A DNA stretch of 64,000 nucleotides, taken from assembly GCF_900103135.1 (NCBI RefSeq), contig NZ_FNGO01000009.1:1-64000 (forward strand). Direction: 5' to 3'. The stretch's first letter is position 1. Each line of letters starts with the position of its first letter. A program made the position numbers and the translations under genes. The DNA is from Halarsenatibacter silvermanii (lineage in GTDB: Bacteria > Bacillota > Halanaerobiia > Halanaerobiales > Halarsenatibacteraceae). The notes beneath the pieces are model-generated. The model made no database searches. It had not been told where the DNA came from and worked only from the letters and a program-made list of their open reading frames with translations. Of this stretch, positions 16,877 through 24,479 are shown in pieces.

Positions 16877-16925
16877 ATTATCAGAAACTATTACTGATTA
16901 TAGCATAGTATTTCGGGCCTGTCAA
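16877..16925 (-). promoter_or_regulatory. dps promoter with overlapping inverted repeat
   Basis: On the minus strand TTGACA (16920-16925) and TATAAT (16897-16902) are exactly 17 bases apart, a full consensus promoter. An inverted repeat, ATTATCAG (16877-16884) and CTGATTAT (16894-16901, one mismatch), overlaps the -10 box and the start point. It is placed where a repressor such as a Fur/PerR protein would bind, but it does not clearly match the known PerR or Fur box. Confidence 0.7.
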
Positions 16926-17046
16926 TCAGTTTATCCAGGAAATCCTCCTCCTCTGAGTTTTGTACTTGCTATCGCTGATATGATATGATGAAGAAAAAGT
17001 AATTTTCCGCTCGCCGGCTGAAGTTCGGCAGCGATATTAAGGGCAG

Positions 17047-18036
17047 GTGAGCTTTTTGCATCCCCTAATCATCAGATTTTTATTGATTCTGGCAGCAGTA
17101 ATACTGGACTGGTTTTTGGCCGACCGAGAACCTTTTACTCATCCTGTGGTCTTGATAGGCAGGCTGATTGAATGGCTTGAAAAAAAGCTGGTGGAGGAAG
17201 GACCTTTAGAGAGGAGTATTCCCGCCGGCTTATTTATAACAGCAGCTACCCTTATCGCTGCGGGTGGTCTCACCTACTTTCTTGTGCGGATCACCCTGGC
17301 CCTCCATCCGCTGCTGGGAGCCTTTTTCGCTCTTTACATATATTATACTGGCCTGGCCGCCGGATCATTGGCCCGGGAAGGACGAAAACTGGCAGAAAGT
17401 CTGGCCGAAGGCCGGCTGGAGGAAGCCCGTGAGCGGGCCGATATGCTCATAACCCGTGATGCTGAGCGGATGAATGAGGAAGATCTGAGCAGGGCCGGAA
17501 TCGAAACAGTAGCCGAAAATCTCAATGATGCCGTCATAGCTCCTCTTTTTTACGGGCAGATTTTCGGGCCCACCGGTGTCATACTCTACAAAGCCATAGA
17601 TACGCTCGATTCAATGCTGGGCTACAAAAACAGCCGCTATATAAAGCTGGGACGGGCAGCGGCCAAAATCGACGATCTGGCTTCCTGGCCGCCGGCCCGG
17701 ATGACGGCGATTGTGCTGGTGATCGCCTCGCTCATGCCCGGTTATAGCGCCCAGAAAAGCCTCACCACCCTGCGCAAAGATGCCCGCAAAACCTCCAGTC
17801 CCAATGCGGGTTATCCCGAGGCGGCTATGGCAGGGGCTCTTAAAGTCAGGCTGGGCGGCCCCGATTATTATTTCGGCGAGCTGGTGGAAAAACCCTATCT
17901 GGGCGAAAGCAACCGCCCCTGTACTCCGGCCTCGCTCCGGCGGGCGGTAAAGCTTATCTACATAACCGAAATACTCTTTGTGCTGGCAGCGGGCTCTATC
18001 GGTCGTTTTTTGGCTGCCACCCCGTTTTTGAGCTGA
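17047..18036 (+). CDS. cbiB: Adenosylcobinamide-phosphate synthase (CbiB/CobD)
   Basis: Membrane enzyme of 329 residues that attaches aminopropanol phosphate to adenosylcobyric acid. It has about four to five hydrophobic segments and the family stretches HPVVLIGRLIEWLE, ETVAENLNDAVIAPLFYG, YKAIDTLDSMLGYKN, GRAAAKIDDLASWPPARM and SPNAGYPEAAMAGAL. The start is uncertain: GTG 17047 has AAGGG three bases upstream, while TTG 17056 has AGGTGAG at a better distance. It is first of three genes, cbiB, cobD and a PduX-like kinase, which together make and attach the aminopropanol linker of B12. Confidence 0.93.
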   Translation: MSFLHPLIIRFLLILAAVILDWFLADREPFTHPVVLIGRLIEWLEKKLVEEGPLERSIPAGLFITAATLIAAGGLTYFLVRITLALHPLLGAFFALYIYYTGLAAGSLAREGRKLAESLAEGRLEEARERADMLITRDAERMNEEDLSRAGIETVAENLNDAVIAPLFYGQIFGPTGVILYKAIDTLDSMLGYKNSRYIKLGRAAAKIDDLASWPPARMTAIVLVIASLMPGYSAQKSLTTLRKDARKTSSPNAGYPEAAMAGALKVRLGGPDYYFGELVEKPYLGESNRPCTPASLRRAVKLIYITEILFVLAAGSIGRFLAATPFLS

Positions 18037-18093
18037 TAGGGCCGGCTGAGAGCAGGAAAAATTGCAATCTGACTATCAGGAGGCAAACCGATA

Positions 18094-19176
18094 ATGAATA
18101 TAAGGCACGGCGGCGACATCTATAAATATGAGAGGGATCTGATCGATTTCAGCAGCAATATAAATCCCCTGGGGCCTCCTCAGGCTCTGGAGAAGGTTTT
18201 CAACTCCGACTGGCAGCAGATCACCCGCTATCCGGACAGAGAGTACCGCCGGCTGAGAGAAATGCTGGCGGAAAAACACGATATCGAGCCGGAGGGAGTG
18301 GTGGTCGGCAACGGGGCCATCGAGCTCATCTATCTGGTGGGTCGACTTTTAGCCGACAGTTCAGCTGTGATTCCAGAACCGACTTTCTCGGAGTATGCTC
18401 ATGTGCTGGATATAAACGAAGGCAGGATAGAACGGGTGCTGCGTGACCCTGGAAAGGGATTTCGGCTGCCGCTAAAATCACTGCGCCGGAAGCTGAACCG
18501 GACCGCAGCAGTCTTTCTCTGCCGGCCGAACAATCCTGCCGGTGAGCTCATTCCCCGCCAGAAGCTGGACCGCGAGCTGCCCCGGGACAGGCTGATCATC
18601 TCCGATGAATCCTTTCTGGATTTTCTGCCCGAAGATGAGGAGGAAACGCTGACAGAATGGCTGCCCGAACACGACAGGCTGGTGGTGCTGCGCTCGGCCA
18701 CCAAATTTTATGCTCTGCCCGGACTCAGGCTCGGTTATGCTCTTACCACGCCGGAGCTGGCCGCCAGAATGCGCCGGCATCAGATAACCTGGTCGGTAAA
18801 TGCTCTGGCCTGCGCGGCCGGCCGGATCATCTACGGACAAAAGAGCCAGGGTGATTTTCAAAAACGATCCCAGCGCTGGCTTGCCCGGGAGCAGGAATAT
18901 CTCCGCAGCCGGCTGGAGCAGATCACCCATTTTGAGCTATTCCCGGGCCGGGCCAACTTTTTACTGCTCAAAATCAGACATGAGCAGTTCACGGCGAAAA
19001 AGCTGAACGAGAGAATGCGTCAGCGGGGACTTTTGATCAGGGAGGCGGACAGCTTTAGCGGTCTGGACGAAAGTTACTTCCGGGTGGCGGTAAAATCGCG
19101 CCAGGCTAACGATAAACTGATCGCCGCCCTCACCTCTGCTGTGGGCGAATCCGAGAACGGAGGAGAATATTCATGA
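18094..19176 (+). CDS. cobD: L-threonine-O-3-phosphate decarboxylase (CobD), HisC-like
   Basis: PLP enzyme of 360 residues resembling histidinol-phosphate aminotransferase. The family opening HGGDIYKYERDLIDFSSNINPLGPP is nearly canonical for CobD, which makes 1-aminopropan-2-yl phosphate for cobalamin. The PLP lysine lies in RSATKFYALPGLRLGYA, with CRPNNPAGELI and ISDESFLDF upstream. ATG follows AGGAGGCAAACCGATA, 57 bases after cbiB. The stop overlaps the next start as ATGA, so the kinase is translationally coupled, which supports the pathway order threonine to threonine phosphate to aminopropanol phosphate. Confidence 0.93.
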   Translation: MNIRHGGDIYKYERDLIDFSSNINPLGPPQALEKVFNSDWQQITRYPDREYRRLREMLAEKHDIEPEGVVVGNGAIELIYLVGRLLADSSAVIPEPTFSEYAHVLDINEGRIERVLRDPGKGFRLPLKSLRRKLNRTAAVFLCRPNNPAGELIPRQKLDRELPRDRLIISDESFLDFLPEDEEETLTEWLPEHDRLVVLRSATKFYALPGLRLGYALTTPELAARMRRHQITWSVNALACAAGRIIYGQKSQGDFQKRSQRWLAREQEYLRSRLEQITHFELFPGRANFLLLKIRHEQFTAKKLNERMRQRGLLIREADSFSGLDESYFRVAVKSRQANDKLIAALTSAVGESENGGEYS

Positions 19177-20240
19177 TTCCCGCTTCTGAGCTGAACCTCA
19201 GAGATTCTTTGAGATCGATCGATCGGCCGGTGGACCTGGCCATGCCGGCAAGCCTGGGCGAGATATGTCAGGGGATTCACCGGGGACGGGAACAGCTGGC
19301 CTCCTATGCCGTCGATATATACAACCGGATGATCTTCTGTCCTGGCTGTCTTGCCGAACTTTCCGGGGTCGATGAAGCCGGAGCGGCGGCCGACCGGCCG
19401 CAAAAACCCGGGCCGATGGGAAATGCAGGCGCGGCCGGCGATCCTCCCAGGCTCCATTATTATCAGCTTTTGCCCTCTGCCGGGCCTGGGAGGAAGCTCA
19501 GGGCGGCAGCCGGCCCGCTGCCCGCCAAGCTGAAAAAACTCTACCGCCAGCATTTAACGCTGAGAGGCAGCGCCGGCCTGCCCGAGCGCTTCAGCATCCT
19601 GCATATATGCCGCATTCCGCTCAGCCGCGGGATGGGCAGCAGCACGGCCGATCTAGCTCTATTGAGCGCCGGGCTGGCCGCCCTGAGCGGCCGCCGCCTG
19701 TATCCGGGCGAGCTGGCCCGCCGCCTTACGGCCGTAGAGCCCACCGACAGCGTTATCTTCCCGGAGATAACCATCTTCGAACAAAACCGGGCCACGGGCT
19801 GGCAGAGGCTGGAAAACCTCGCGGATGATCTCAGGGTTTTGGCCCTGGGTCTGCCCGGCAGCATCGATACTGTAGCCGGCCGCCGGGGGCGGAAAACTCC
19901 TCCGGAGATCGACCGGGCCTTCTGGCTTTTGCACAGAGCTTTAAAAGAGAAAAAAGCCGAACTTTTGGGGCGAGCCGCCCTGGTGAGCGCTGAAAGCTGG
20001 CAGGACCGGCTCGATTATCCCGGGCTGGAAGATCTGATCGAACTGGCTCTATCTCGGGGTTCTTTGGGAGTGAATATAGCTCACAGCGGCAGATTCGCAG
20101 GAGTGATTTTTCGGCCCGGAGAGCTAAACCGGGAAAAATTCCGGCAGGATCTCGGCCGCAGAGGGCTCACCGCCTGCTATTCTTTTAAAGCTGAATACAG
20201 CATCGTTCCCGGCGGAATCAGAGATTTGACCGCAGAGTAA
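19173..20240 (+). CDS. pduX: GHMP kinase, probable L-threonine kinase (PduX-like)
   Basis: Kinase of 355 residues of the GHMP superfamily. The ATP loop IPLSRGMGSSTADLA is at about residues 148-162; an early PASLGEICQG matches the PduX opening. PduX phosphorylates L-threonine, giving the substrate of CobD directly upstream. A Pro/Gly/Ala-rich insert of about 35 residues (around 65-105) breaks the N-terminal part and is not usual for the family. Start ATG overlaps the cobD stop. The function is inferred from motif and from the gene pair; without context it could be another small-molecule GHMP kinase. Confidence 0.85.
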   Translation: MIPASELNLRDSLRSIDRPVDLAMPASLGEICQGIHRGREQLASYAVDIYNRMIFCPGCLAELSGVDEAGAAADRPQKPGPMGNAGAAGDPPRLHYYQLLPSAGPGRKLRAAAGPLPAKLKKLYRQHLTLRGSAGLPERFSILHICRIPLSRGMGSSTADLALLSAGLAALSGRRLYPGELARRLTAVEPTDSVIFPEITIFEQNRATGWQRLENLADDLRVLALGLPGSIDTVAGRRGRKTPPEIDRAFWLLHRALKEKKAELLGRAALVSAESWQDRLDYPGLEDLIELALSRGSLGVNIAHSGRFAGVIFRPGELNREKFRQDLGRRGLTACYSFKAEYSIVPGGIRDLTAE

Positions 20241-20248
20241 AGTTACAT

Positions 20249-20275
20249 AGAAAAAGCCCCGGCTGAGACCGGGGC
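20249..20275 (-). terminator. Terminator for the acetamidase transcript
   Basis: On the minus strand GCCCCGGTCTCAGCCGGGGC is followed by TTTTTC. It lies about 90 bases past the gene and just behind the convergent kinase. Confidence 0.8.
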
Positions 20276-20364
20276 GGAAGCGATATCCTCTGCGGTTTAA
20301 ATTTTCAGCTTTATTCCGGCCTCTTCATCGGCCGACTTCACTTCTTTTTAGCTTAACAGCAAAT

Positions 20365-21261
20365 TTAGAAGCTCACCTCATAATTTTCCAGGCTATCCCT
20401 GCTGATGCCCACCCTGATGGTTTTGCGGGGGTTGACCAGCTGACAGATCTCGACCTCGCCGGCTATGCTCAAAAGCGAAACTATATCCGGACGCTCAAGC
20501 GGTATTCTCTCCTCCAGGAAATCGTAGATCTCCTCCAGCCCCAGATCTATCGCTTTCTCGAGATCTTCATGCGAGGTTATCGCATACCAGTAATCTTCAT
20601 CCTTCAGCATGGGCCATCTGCGGCTTTTATCCTTGATGAGCTCCAACCGCAGGGTGATCTCGCCGCCTATCTCAACCCCGCAGATGGAAACCTCACCATC
20701 ACCCATTAAAGCATGCATATCGCCCAGAGAAATTTTTCCTGACTCTTCAAAAACCGGCAGATAAAGCGAGCTGCCGGCGGTCAATTTCTTGATGTCCATA
20801 TTGCCGCCGTGTCGGCCCGGATTGCCGGTATCTATCCTCTCATCTGCCGGCATGGTGCCCAGCACACCGATCATGGGATCGATTTCCAGGCGGATATCTT
20901 CGTTAAAGACAGCCTCACCGTCTTCGATCGGAATCAGGCGGGTGGTAGCCTCCTCCAGCATATCACCATAACAGCCCGCATCGGGTATGGTAACCATAGC
21001 GCCCTGATCGTCCAGCTCAATATTCTCGATATCGATCTTGAGGATATCTCCCGGCTCAGCTCCCGTTATCCCGATAGGCCCGGTGGCAGGAGCCAGTTTA
21101 TCCCAGTCCAGATCATCCAGCGTATCCTCGGGCGAGGTTATCTCCTCGTTAAATCCATCCCGCACCGAGACCCTGACCTGTTCTCCAGGTTTTATCTTCT
21201 CGATCACCTCAAGTCCGGGTTCAAAATCGAAGATAACCTCTTCTCTGCCTATCTCTTTCAT
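20365..21261 (-). CDS. Acetamidase/formamidase family protein
   Basis: Hydrolase of 298 residues of the FmdA/AmdA family, which releases ammonia from formamide or acetamide. Recognised stretches are IKPGEQVRVSVRDGFN, ATGPIGITGAEPGDILKI, GRHGGNMDIKKLTAGSSLYL and LGDMHALMGDGEVSICGVE, in the family order. ATG 21261 sits five bases behind GAGGGGGGA; a longer in-frame ATG at 21333 would add a hydrophobic stretch but lacks a site, so I do not treat it as a signal peptide. No amide transporter adjoins. Confidence 0.9.
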   Translation of the reverse strand: MKEIGREEVIFDFEPGLEVIEKIKPGEQVRVSVRDGFNEEITSPEDTLDDLDWDKLAPATGPIGITGAEPGDILKIDIENIELDDQGAMVTIPDAGCYGDMLEEATTRLIPIEDGEAVFNEDIRLEIDPMIGVLGTMPADERIDTGNPGRHGGNMDIKKLTAGSSLYLPVFEESGKISLGDMHALMGDGEVSICGVEIGGEITLRLELIKDKSRRWPMLKDEDYWYAITSHEDLEKAIDLGLEEIYDFLEERIPLERPDIVSLLSIAGEVEICQLVNPRKTIRVGISRDSLENYEVSF

Positions 21262-21382
21262 CAAAATCCCCCCTCGAATATTTGATATTACAACAGCGCC
21301 TAAAATAAATGACAAAAAAATTATTATCTTCATAATTTATGATAACAGAATACTACAATCAGCACAAACAAAACAACTTCCT

Positions 21383-21919
21383 TCAAAGATCAATACAATG
21401 CAGCTTTTGAGCCAGACAGCCGGCCGTCTCGGAAAAATAATCAGCTCCGAGCAAAATTTCCTCATCGCAGGAATTGGTCACAAAAAGCGGTTCGACGAGC
21501 ACTGCCGGCATAGCAGTTTTCCTCAGCACATAAAGTCTTTTGCTCTTTTTTATTCCCCGGTCGGGCATCCCCCAGAGTCGGATAAGCCCGGTCTGTATTT
21601 CTTCAGCCAGTTTTTCTCCCTTTTTGCTGCCGGGATAAAAAAAGGTCTCACAGCCCCGGGCGCTTCCGCAGTGAAAGCCGTTGTGATGCAGCGAAATAAA
21701 AAGATCGGCCGACCAATCCCCGGCATTTTTGACTCTTTTTGATAGTTTCATATTGTAATCGCCGCTTCTCAGCAGCAGAGGATCATGGCCCAGACTCAAA
21801 AGCCGGGAAAAAAGTTCTGCACCAAGCTCAAGATTAAGCTTTTTTTCCTCTGTCCTCTTCCCCACCGCTCCCGCATCCCCGCCGCCGTGTCCTGGATCGA
21901 TAGCGATCCTCCTGCCCAT
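21383..21919 (-). CDS. N-acetylmuramoyl-L-alanine amidase, Amidase_3 type
   Basis: Zinc amidase of 178 residues that cuts the stem peptide from muramic acid in peptidoglycan. The zinc site is laid out as in the family: IAIDPGHGGGDAGAVG at the start (first His), the Glu in LNLELG, and the SLHHNG segment (second His), with the catalytic Glu near LVEPLFVTN. No signal peptide is visible, so it may act inside, be exported in another way, or serve lysis or sporulation. ATG 21919 follows GAGGGGG; the in-frame GTG 21937 overlaps that site. Divergent from the small lipoprotein. Confidence 0.88.
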   Translation of the reverse strand: MGRRIAIDPGHGGGDAGAVGKRTEEKKLNLELGAELFSRLLSLGHDPLLLRSGDYNMKLSKRVKNAGDWSADLFISLHHNGFHCGSARGCETFFYPGSKKGEKLAEEIQTGLIRLWGMPDRGIKKSKRLYVLRKTAMPAVLVEPLFVTNSCDEEILLGADYFSETAGCLAQKLHCIDL

Positions 21920-21989
21920 TTTATTATTCCCCCTCACAAATTATTTCATCAAGTATATCAGGACCGACCTGCTCCCGCAATGACGGCTG

Positions 21990-22076
21990 TTATCACATTT
22001 TCTCACTTTTATGCGTTATATATGCCATAACTTTTACCCTTCTCGGACAGAATTATCACATTTTTACGCTATAATT
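21990..22076 (+). promoter_or_regulatory. Direct repeats in the promoter region of the lipoprotein gene
   Basis: TTATCACATTTT occurs exactly twice, at 21990-22001 and 22053-22064, in the gap between divergent genes. The second copy lies just ahead of a TATAAT (22070-22075), the first ahead of TTATAT. The pair could be operator half-sites or duplicated promoters. Confidence 0.4.
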
Positions 22077-22124
22077 TGTAGTGAAGAGGATAAAAAAATA
22101 ACTCATATACAGGAGGTATTAATC

Positions 22125-22322
22125 ATGAAAGCAGCTAAAGTTCTGGCTCTGGTTCTGGTCCTTTCGCTGGTGGTTATTGGGGCAGCAGCCTGTGGTGTGC
22201 CGGAAGAGGACGAATTCGAAGATGACATGGAAGAAGATGACTTTGGCCTGCAGCAGAATATCGTAGCAGAAGAGGTAGTCGAGGCAGATCACGCTCCTGA
22301 ACTCGATATAGTTCTCGGTTAA
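22125..22322 (+). CDS. Small acidic lipoprotein-like secreted protein
   Basis: A 65-residue protein with a signal segment (about residues 5-22) ending in GAAACG, a weak lipobox, so the mature protein would begin at Cys23 and be anchored to a membrane. The remainder is strongly acidic (EEDEFEDDMEEDDFG) with no known domain. ATG follows AGGAGGTATTAATC. The gene precedes the Skp-like gene by about 200 bases, with a large hairpin between them. Function unknown. Confidence 0.75.
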   Translation: MKAAKVLALVLVLSLVVIGAAACGVPEEDEFEDDMEEDDFGLQQNIVAEEVVEADHAPELDIVLG

Positions 22323-22374
22323 ATACCTCGTTAAGTACAGAATTTAAGGACCTCTGTTAAGGATTATCGTAATT

Positions 22375-22440
22375 TTGAGGCGGGATCTGGACACCCCCTC
22401 TGAGGAGCGGCTCCGAGGAGGGGGGTTTCGTCCCGCCTCA
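22375..22440 (+). other. Long GC-rich hairpin between the lipoprotein and skp-like genes
   Basis: Outer arms GAGGCGGGA and TCCCGCCTC enclose an inner arm pair, CCCCCTC with GAGGGGG, and a small GGAGC/GCTCC stem. No T-run follows, so it is unlikely to stop transcription and could be an mRNA-processing or stabilising stem that separates expression of the two genes. Confidence 0.6.
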
Positions 22441-22521
22441 AGGACATTATCTCTAAGGCAGAGTGAAAATTTAAACTATAAAAGCTCCAATATTTTGATC
22501 CAACCTTTAAGGAGGCTAACT

Positions 22522-22992
22522 ATCGACATCAGAAAAACACTTATCGCAGCACTCATCGCAATCGGACTCACAGCCAGCCTGGGACTCGGTGTTCAGGCTC
22601 AGACTGCAGAAGCAGATGTAGCAACTATTGATATGCAGGAAGTTCTGATGGCTCATCCTGCCATCCAGGATGCTCAACAGCAGCTGCAGGAAGAGCAGAT
22701 GGAAATGATGGCTGAGCTCGAAGATATGGGCGAAGAAGAAGCAGCCGGTCAGCAGCAGGAGATGCAGCAGGACCTGGAAATGCTCCAGCAGGACCTGATG
22801 GAATCGGCCATGGACGAAGCTGCTGAGGATATCGACGAAGTCGCTCAGGATCTGGGCTATGAGGTTGTTCTCGATCAGGAAGGCGTAATTACCGGCGAGG
22901 ACGAGCTGAATCCTGAAAATATCACCGAAGACGTAATGGACGAGCTCGATATAGAAGCCGAAATGCCGGATGAGATGGAGATGCAGCAGTAA
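22522..22992 (+). CDS. Skp/OmpH-like periplasmic protein, probable ATC start
   Basis: Protein of about 156 residues with a signal peptide (to about QAQT) and a long Gln/Glu/Met-rich helical region typical of the OmpH/Skp outer-membrane chaperones; VATIDMQEVLMAHPAIQDA matches the family opening strand and first helix, and a C-terminal GYEVVLDQEGVITGEDE resembles the tail strand. AAGGAGG (22509-22515) stands six bases before an ATC codon, and there is no ATG, GTG or TTG at a fitting distance; the nearest in-frame TTG, at 22375, would add about 49 residues that do not look like protein and would carry the hairpin. The protein supports a two-membrane envelope. Confidence 0.8.
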   Translation: MDIRKTLIAALIAIGLTASLGLGVQAQTAEADVATIDMQEVLMAHPAIQDAQQQLQEEQMEMMAELEDMGEEEAAGQQQEMQQDLEMLQQDLMESAMDEAAEDIDEVAQDLGYEVVLDQEGVITGEDELNPENITEDVMDELDIEAEMPDEMEMQQ

Positions 22993-23054
22993 ACAAAAAA
23001 TATGGAATGACCTGCCGACTTCAACCATAATAGAATAAAAAGCAGAATTTTTTG

Positions 23055-23079
23055 GGCCCGGTTTGCGCCGGGCCTTTTG
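23055..23079 (+). terminator. Terminator of the skp-like gene
   Basis: GGCCCGGTTTGCGCCGGGCC followed by TTTTGATATTT. The stretch to 23225 then holds the promoter of the next cluster, not clearly recognisable. Confidence 0.8.
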
Positions 23080-23225
23080 ATATTTCTTAAAAATTTTATC
23101 TCAACTGTTCATTCGATGCTAACGCAGGCCCTTGTCAGAGAGAGTTGAAAGTTTTATAATAGTTGCATATCGGCGCACCGCGGGTAAGCCCCAGAAAGAT
23201 TGGCGACCGGGGAGGAGGGAATAAC

Positions 23226-23420
23226 ATGGAGGAGCTGCTCACGCTGGTCAGCAGTCACGGCTTCCCCATGGTGATGTCGGTCTATCTGCTGGTCCGCTTT
23301 GAACAACTGATCCGTGGACTCAAGGAGTCAGTGGATTCGCTCTCGCTTCTGGTGGCAGTTCAGAGTGAAAACCAGGCGGGAAAAACCACGGAAGGCGGAC
23401 CGCCGTCCGACCGCGGCTGA
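23226..23420 (+). CDS. YvrJ family small protein
   Basis: A 64-residue protein starting MEELLTLVSSHGFPMVMSVY, the hallmark of the YvrJ family: a short helix, a GFP turn and a hydrophobic helix, then a helix with LRVxxL-like spacing. The function of YvrJ proteins is unknown; they are found in Bacillus and clostridia near other tiny genes. The tail (about residues 45-64) is polar. ATG follows GGGGAGGAGGGAATAAC. It opens a run of five small genes read in the same direction. Confidence 0.8.
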   Translation: MEELLTLVSSHGFPMVMSVYLLVRFEQLIRGLKESVDSLSLLVAVQSENQAGKTTEGGPPSDRG

Positions 23421-23446
23421 TCTCAAAAAGCTGGAGGTGACCCGGT

Positions 23447-23542
23447 ATGAAAAAGGATGGTGATTGTCGCAGGATTAAAATTTTCAGAATAGTTGCAAAA
23501 ATGGCCCTGAAGTTAACCACAATCCTGAAAGGAAAGGAGTGA
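23447..23542 (+). CDS. Short basic peptide, 31 codons
   Basis: ATG follows CTGGAGGTGACCCGGT, a very good site, and the frame of 31 codons is Lys/Arg rich (MKKDGDCRRIKIFRIVAKM) with a hydrophobic-basic helix. The stop TGA overlaps the ribosome site of the next gene. The good start and tight packing support translation; no family is recognised. Confidence 0.45.
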   Translation: MKKDGDCRRIKIFRIVAKMALKLTTILKGKE

Positions 23543-23547
23543 AAGCG

Positions 23548-23742
23548 GTGAGCTACATCGTAAGCTGCACGGATTGCGGACACAGAAGTCTCATCGAAGC
23601 AGCCGGCCCGAAAGAAGTGGCAGCAGCAGCCTGTCCTATCTGCAGCCGGGGGGAGAGCCTCAAAGCTGAATATCGAGCTGAGGATATGCTGCCGACTCCC
23701 GAGGAGATAGCCAGGATGTTCAGCCTCGATAAAGGGGTTTAA
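23548..23742 (+). CDS. Small Cys-rich zinc-ribbon protein of the YvrJ cluster
   Basis: A 64-residue protein with CTDCGH near the start and CPIC about 22 residues later, a typical zinc-ribbon spacing, followed by an acidic C-terminal helix (LPTPEEIARMFSLDKGV). GTG 23548 is placed eight bases behind AAAGGAG; a GTG three codons earlier overlaps that site. Function unknown. Confidence 0.7.
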   Translation: MSYIVSCTDCGHRSLIEAAGPKEVAAAACPICSRGESLKAEYRAEDMLPTPEEIARMFSLDKGV

Positions 23743-23839
23743 GATATTTAATCCCGCGGCCGGTGCCGATCTTTAAAAACATTTTAAATCCGGCAGGCCC
23801 CGCGTCTGCCGCAAAAAACCAAAAAGGAGAGAAACCTAA

Positions 23840-24463
23840 ATGCCAAAAGTAAACGGACCTCTTTTCTCGATGGAAGCTTCGGGCAAATTCGCCGACTCGC
23901 TTGTATTTTACAAATGGAATGGAATAAATGTCGCCCGCCGCCACGCAGTTCCCGGAGGCGACCCCACTCCTGAACAGGAAGCCATCAATGAGAAGTTTTC
24001 ACAGGCTGTAAAACTTTACCGCCATCTCAATGCCGCCGACAGAAATGCCTGGAAAAAACGGGCTGCCGGCCGACCTCTTACCGGTTTTAACCTGTTCATG
24101 CAAAAAGCAATGCAGGCGATGACCGCCGAAGGCGAAAGCGATTTCAACCTGATCAGCGGAGTCGATATCATCCCGACAGATTCCGACAGCGTTGAGGTCA
24201 ACCTGAGAGTTCATTATCCTGCTCTAATCAGGGCTCAGCTGGGTCTGGAAGGTGGAGCCTTCGTGGAAACCATCGAGATAGGTCCGGAGGAGTTTGAGGA
24301 AGAAAATTCTGAGGCTTCCTTCGTTATCGAAGATCTCGAGCCGGGTCAGAGCTATAGCCTGCGCCTGGTGCAGGAAGAACAACAGGCAGGTTCCGGGGAG
24401 GATCCCTACGAGGATATAATCATTGCCGGCGAAACTGGTGATTACAACTTCAGCACCGTTTAG
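23840..24463 (+). CDS. Hypothetical protein, first of two tandem paralogues
   Basis: A protein of 207 residues. Residues 1-92 form a domain shared with the next gene: NGPLFSMEASGKFADSLVF, then WNGINVARR, a helix with NAADRNAWKKRA and GRPLTGFNLF. The order resembles, from memory, DUF6266-type proteins of Bacteroidetes (GxxSGK..VxY.W.G.xxxR), but this was not checked. Residues 105-205 look like a beta-sandwich of fibronectin III type, with DSVEVNLRVHYPALIRAQLG and LEPGQSYSLRLVQ. No signal peptide or membrane segment. ATG follows AAAAGGAGAGAAACCTAA. It stops just before the second paralogue. Confidence 0.75.
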   Translation: MPKVNGPLFSMEASGKFADSLVFYKWNGINVARRHAVPGGDPTPEQEAINEKFSQAVKLYRHLNAADRNAWKKRAAGRPLTGFNLFMQKAMQAMTAEGESDFNLISGVDIIPTDSDSVEVNLRVHYPALIRAQLGLEGGAFVETIEIGPEEFEEENSEASFVIEDLEPGQSYSLRLVQEEQQAGSGEDPYEDIIIAGETGDYNFSTV

Positions 24464-24479
24464 AAAGGGGGATACAGAT

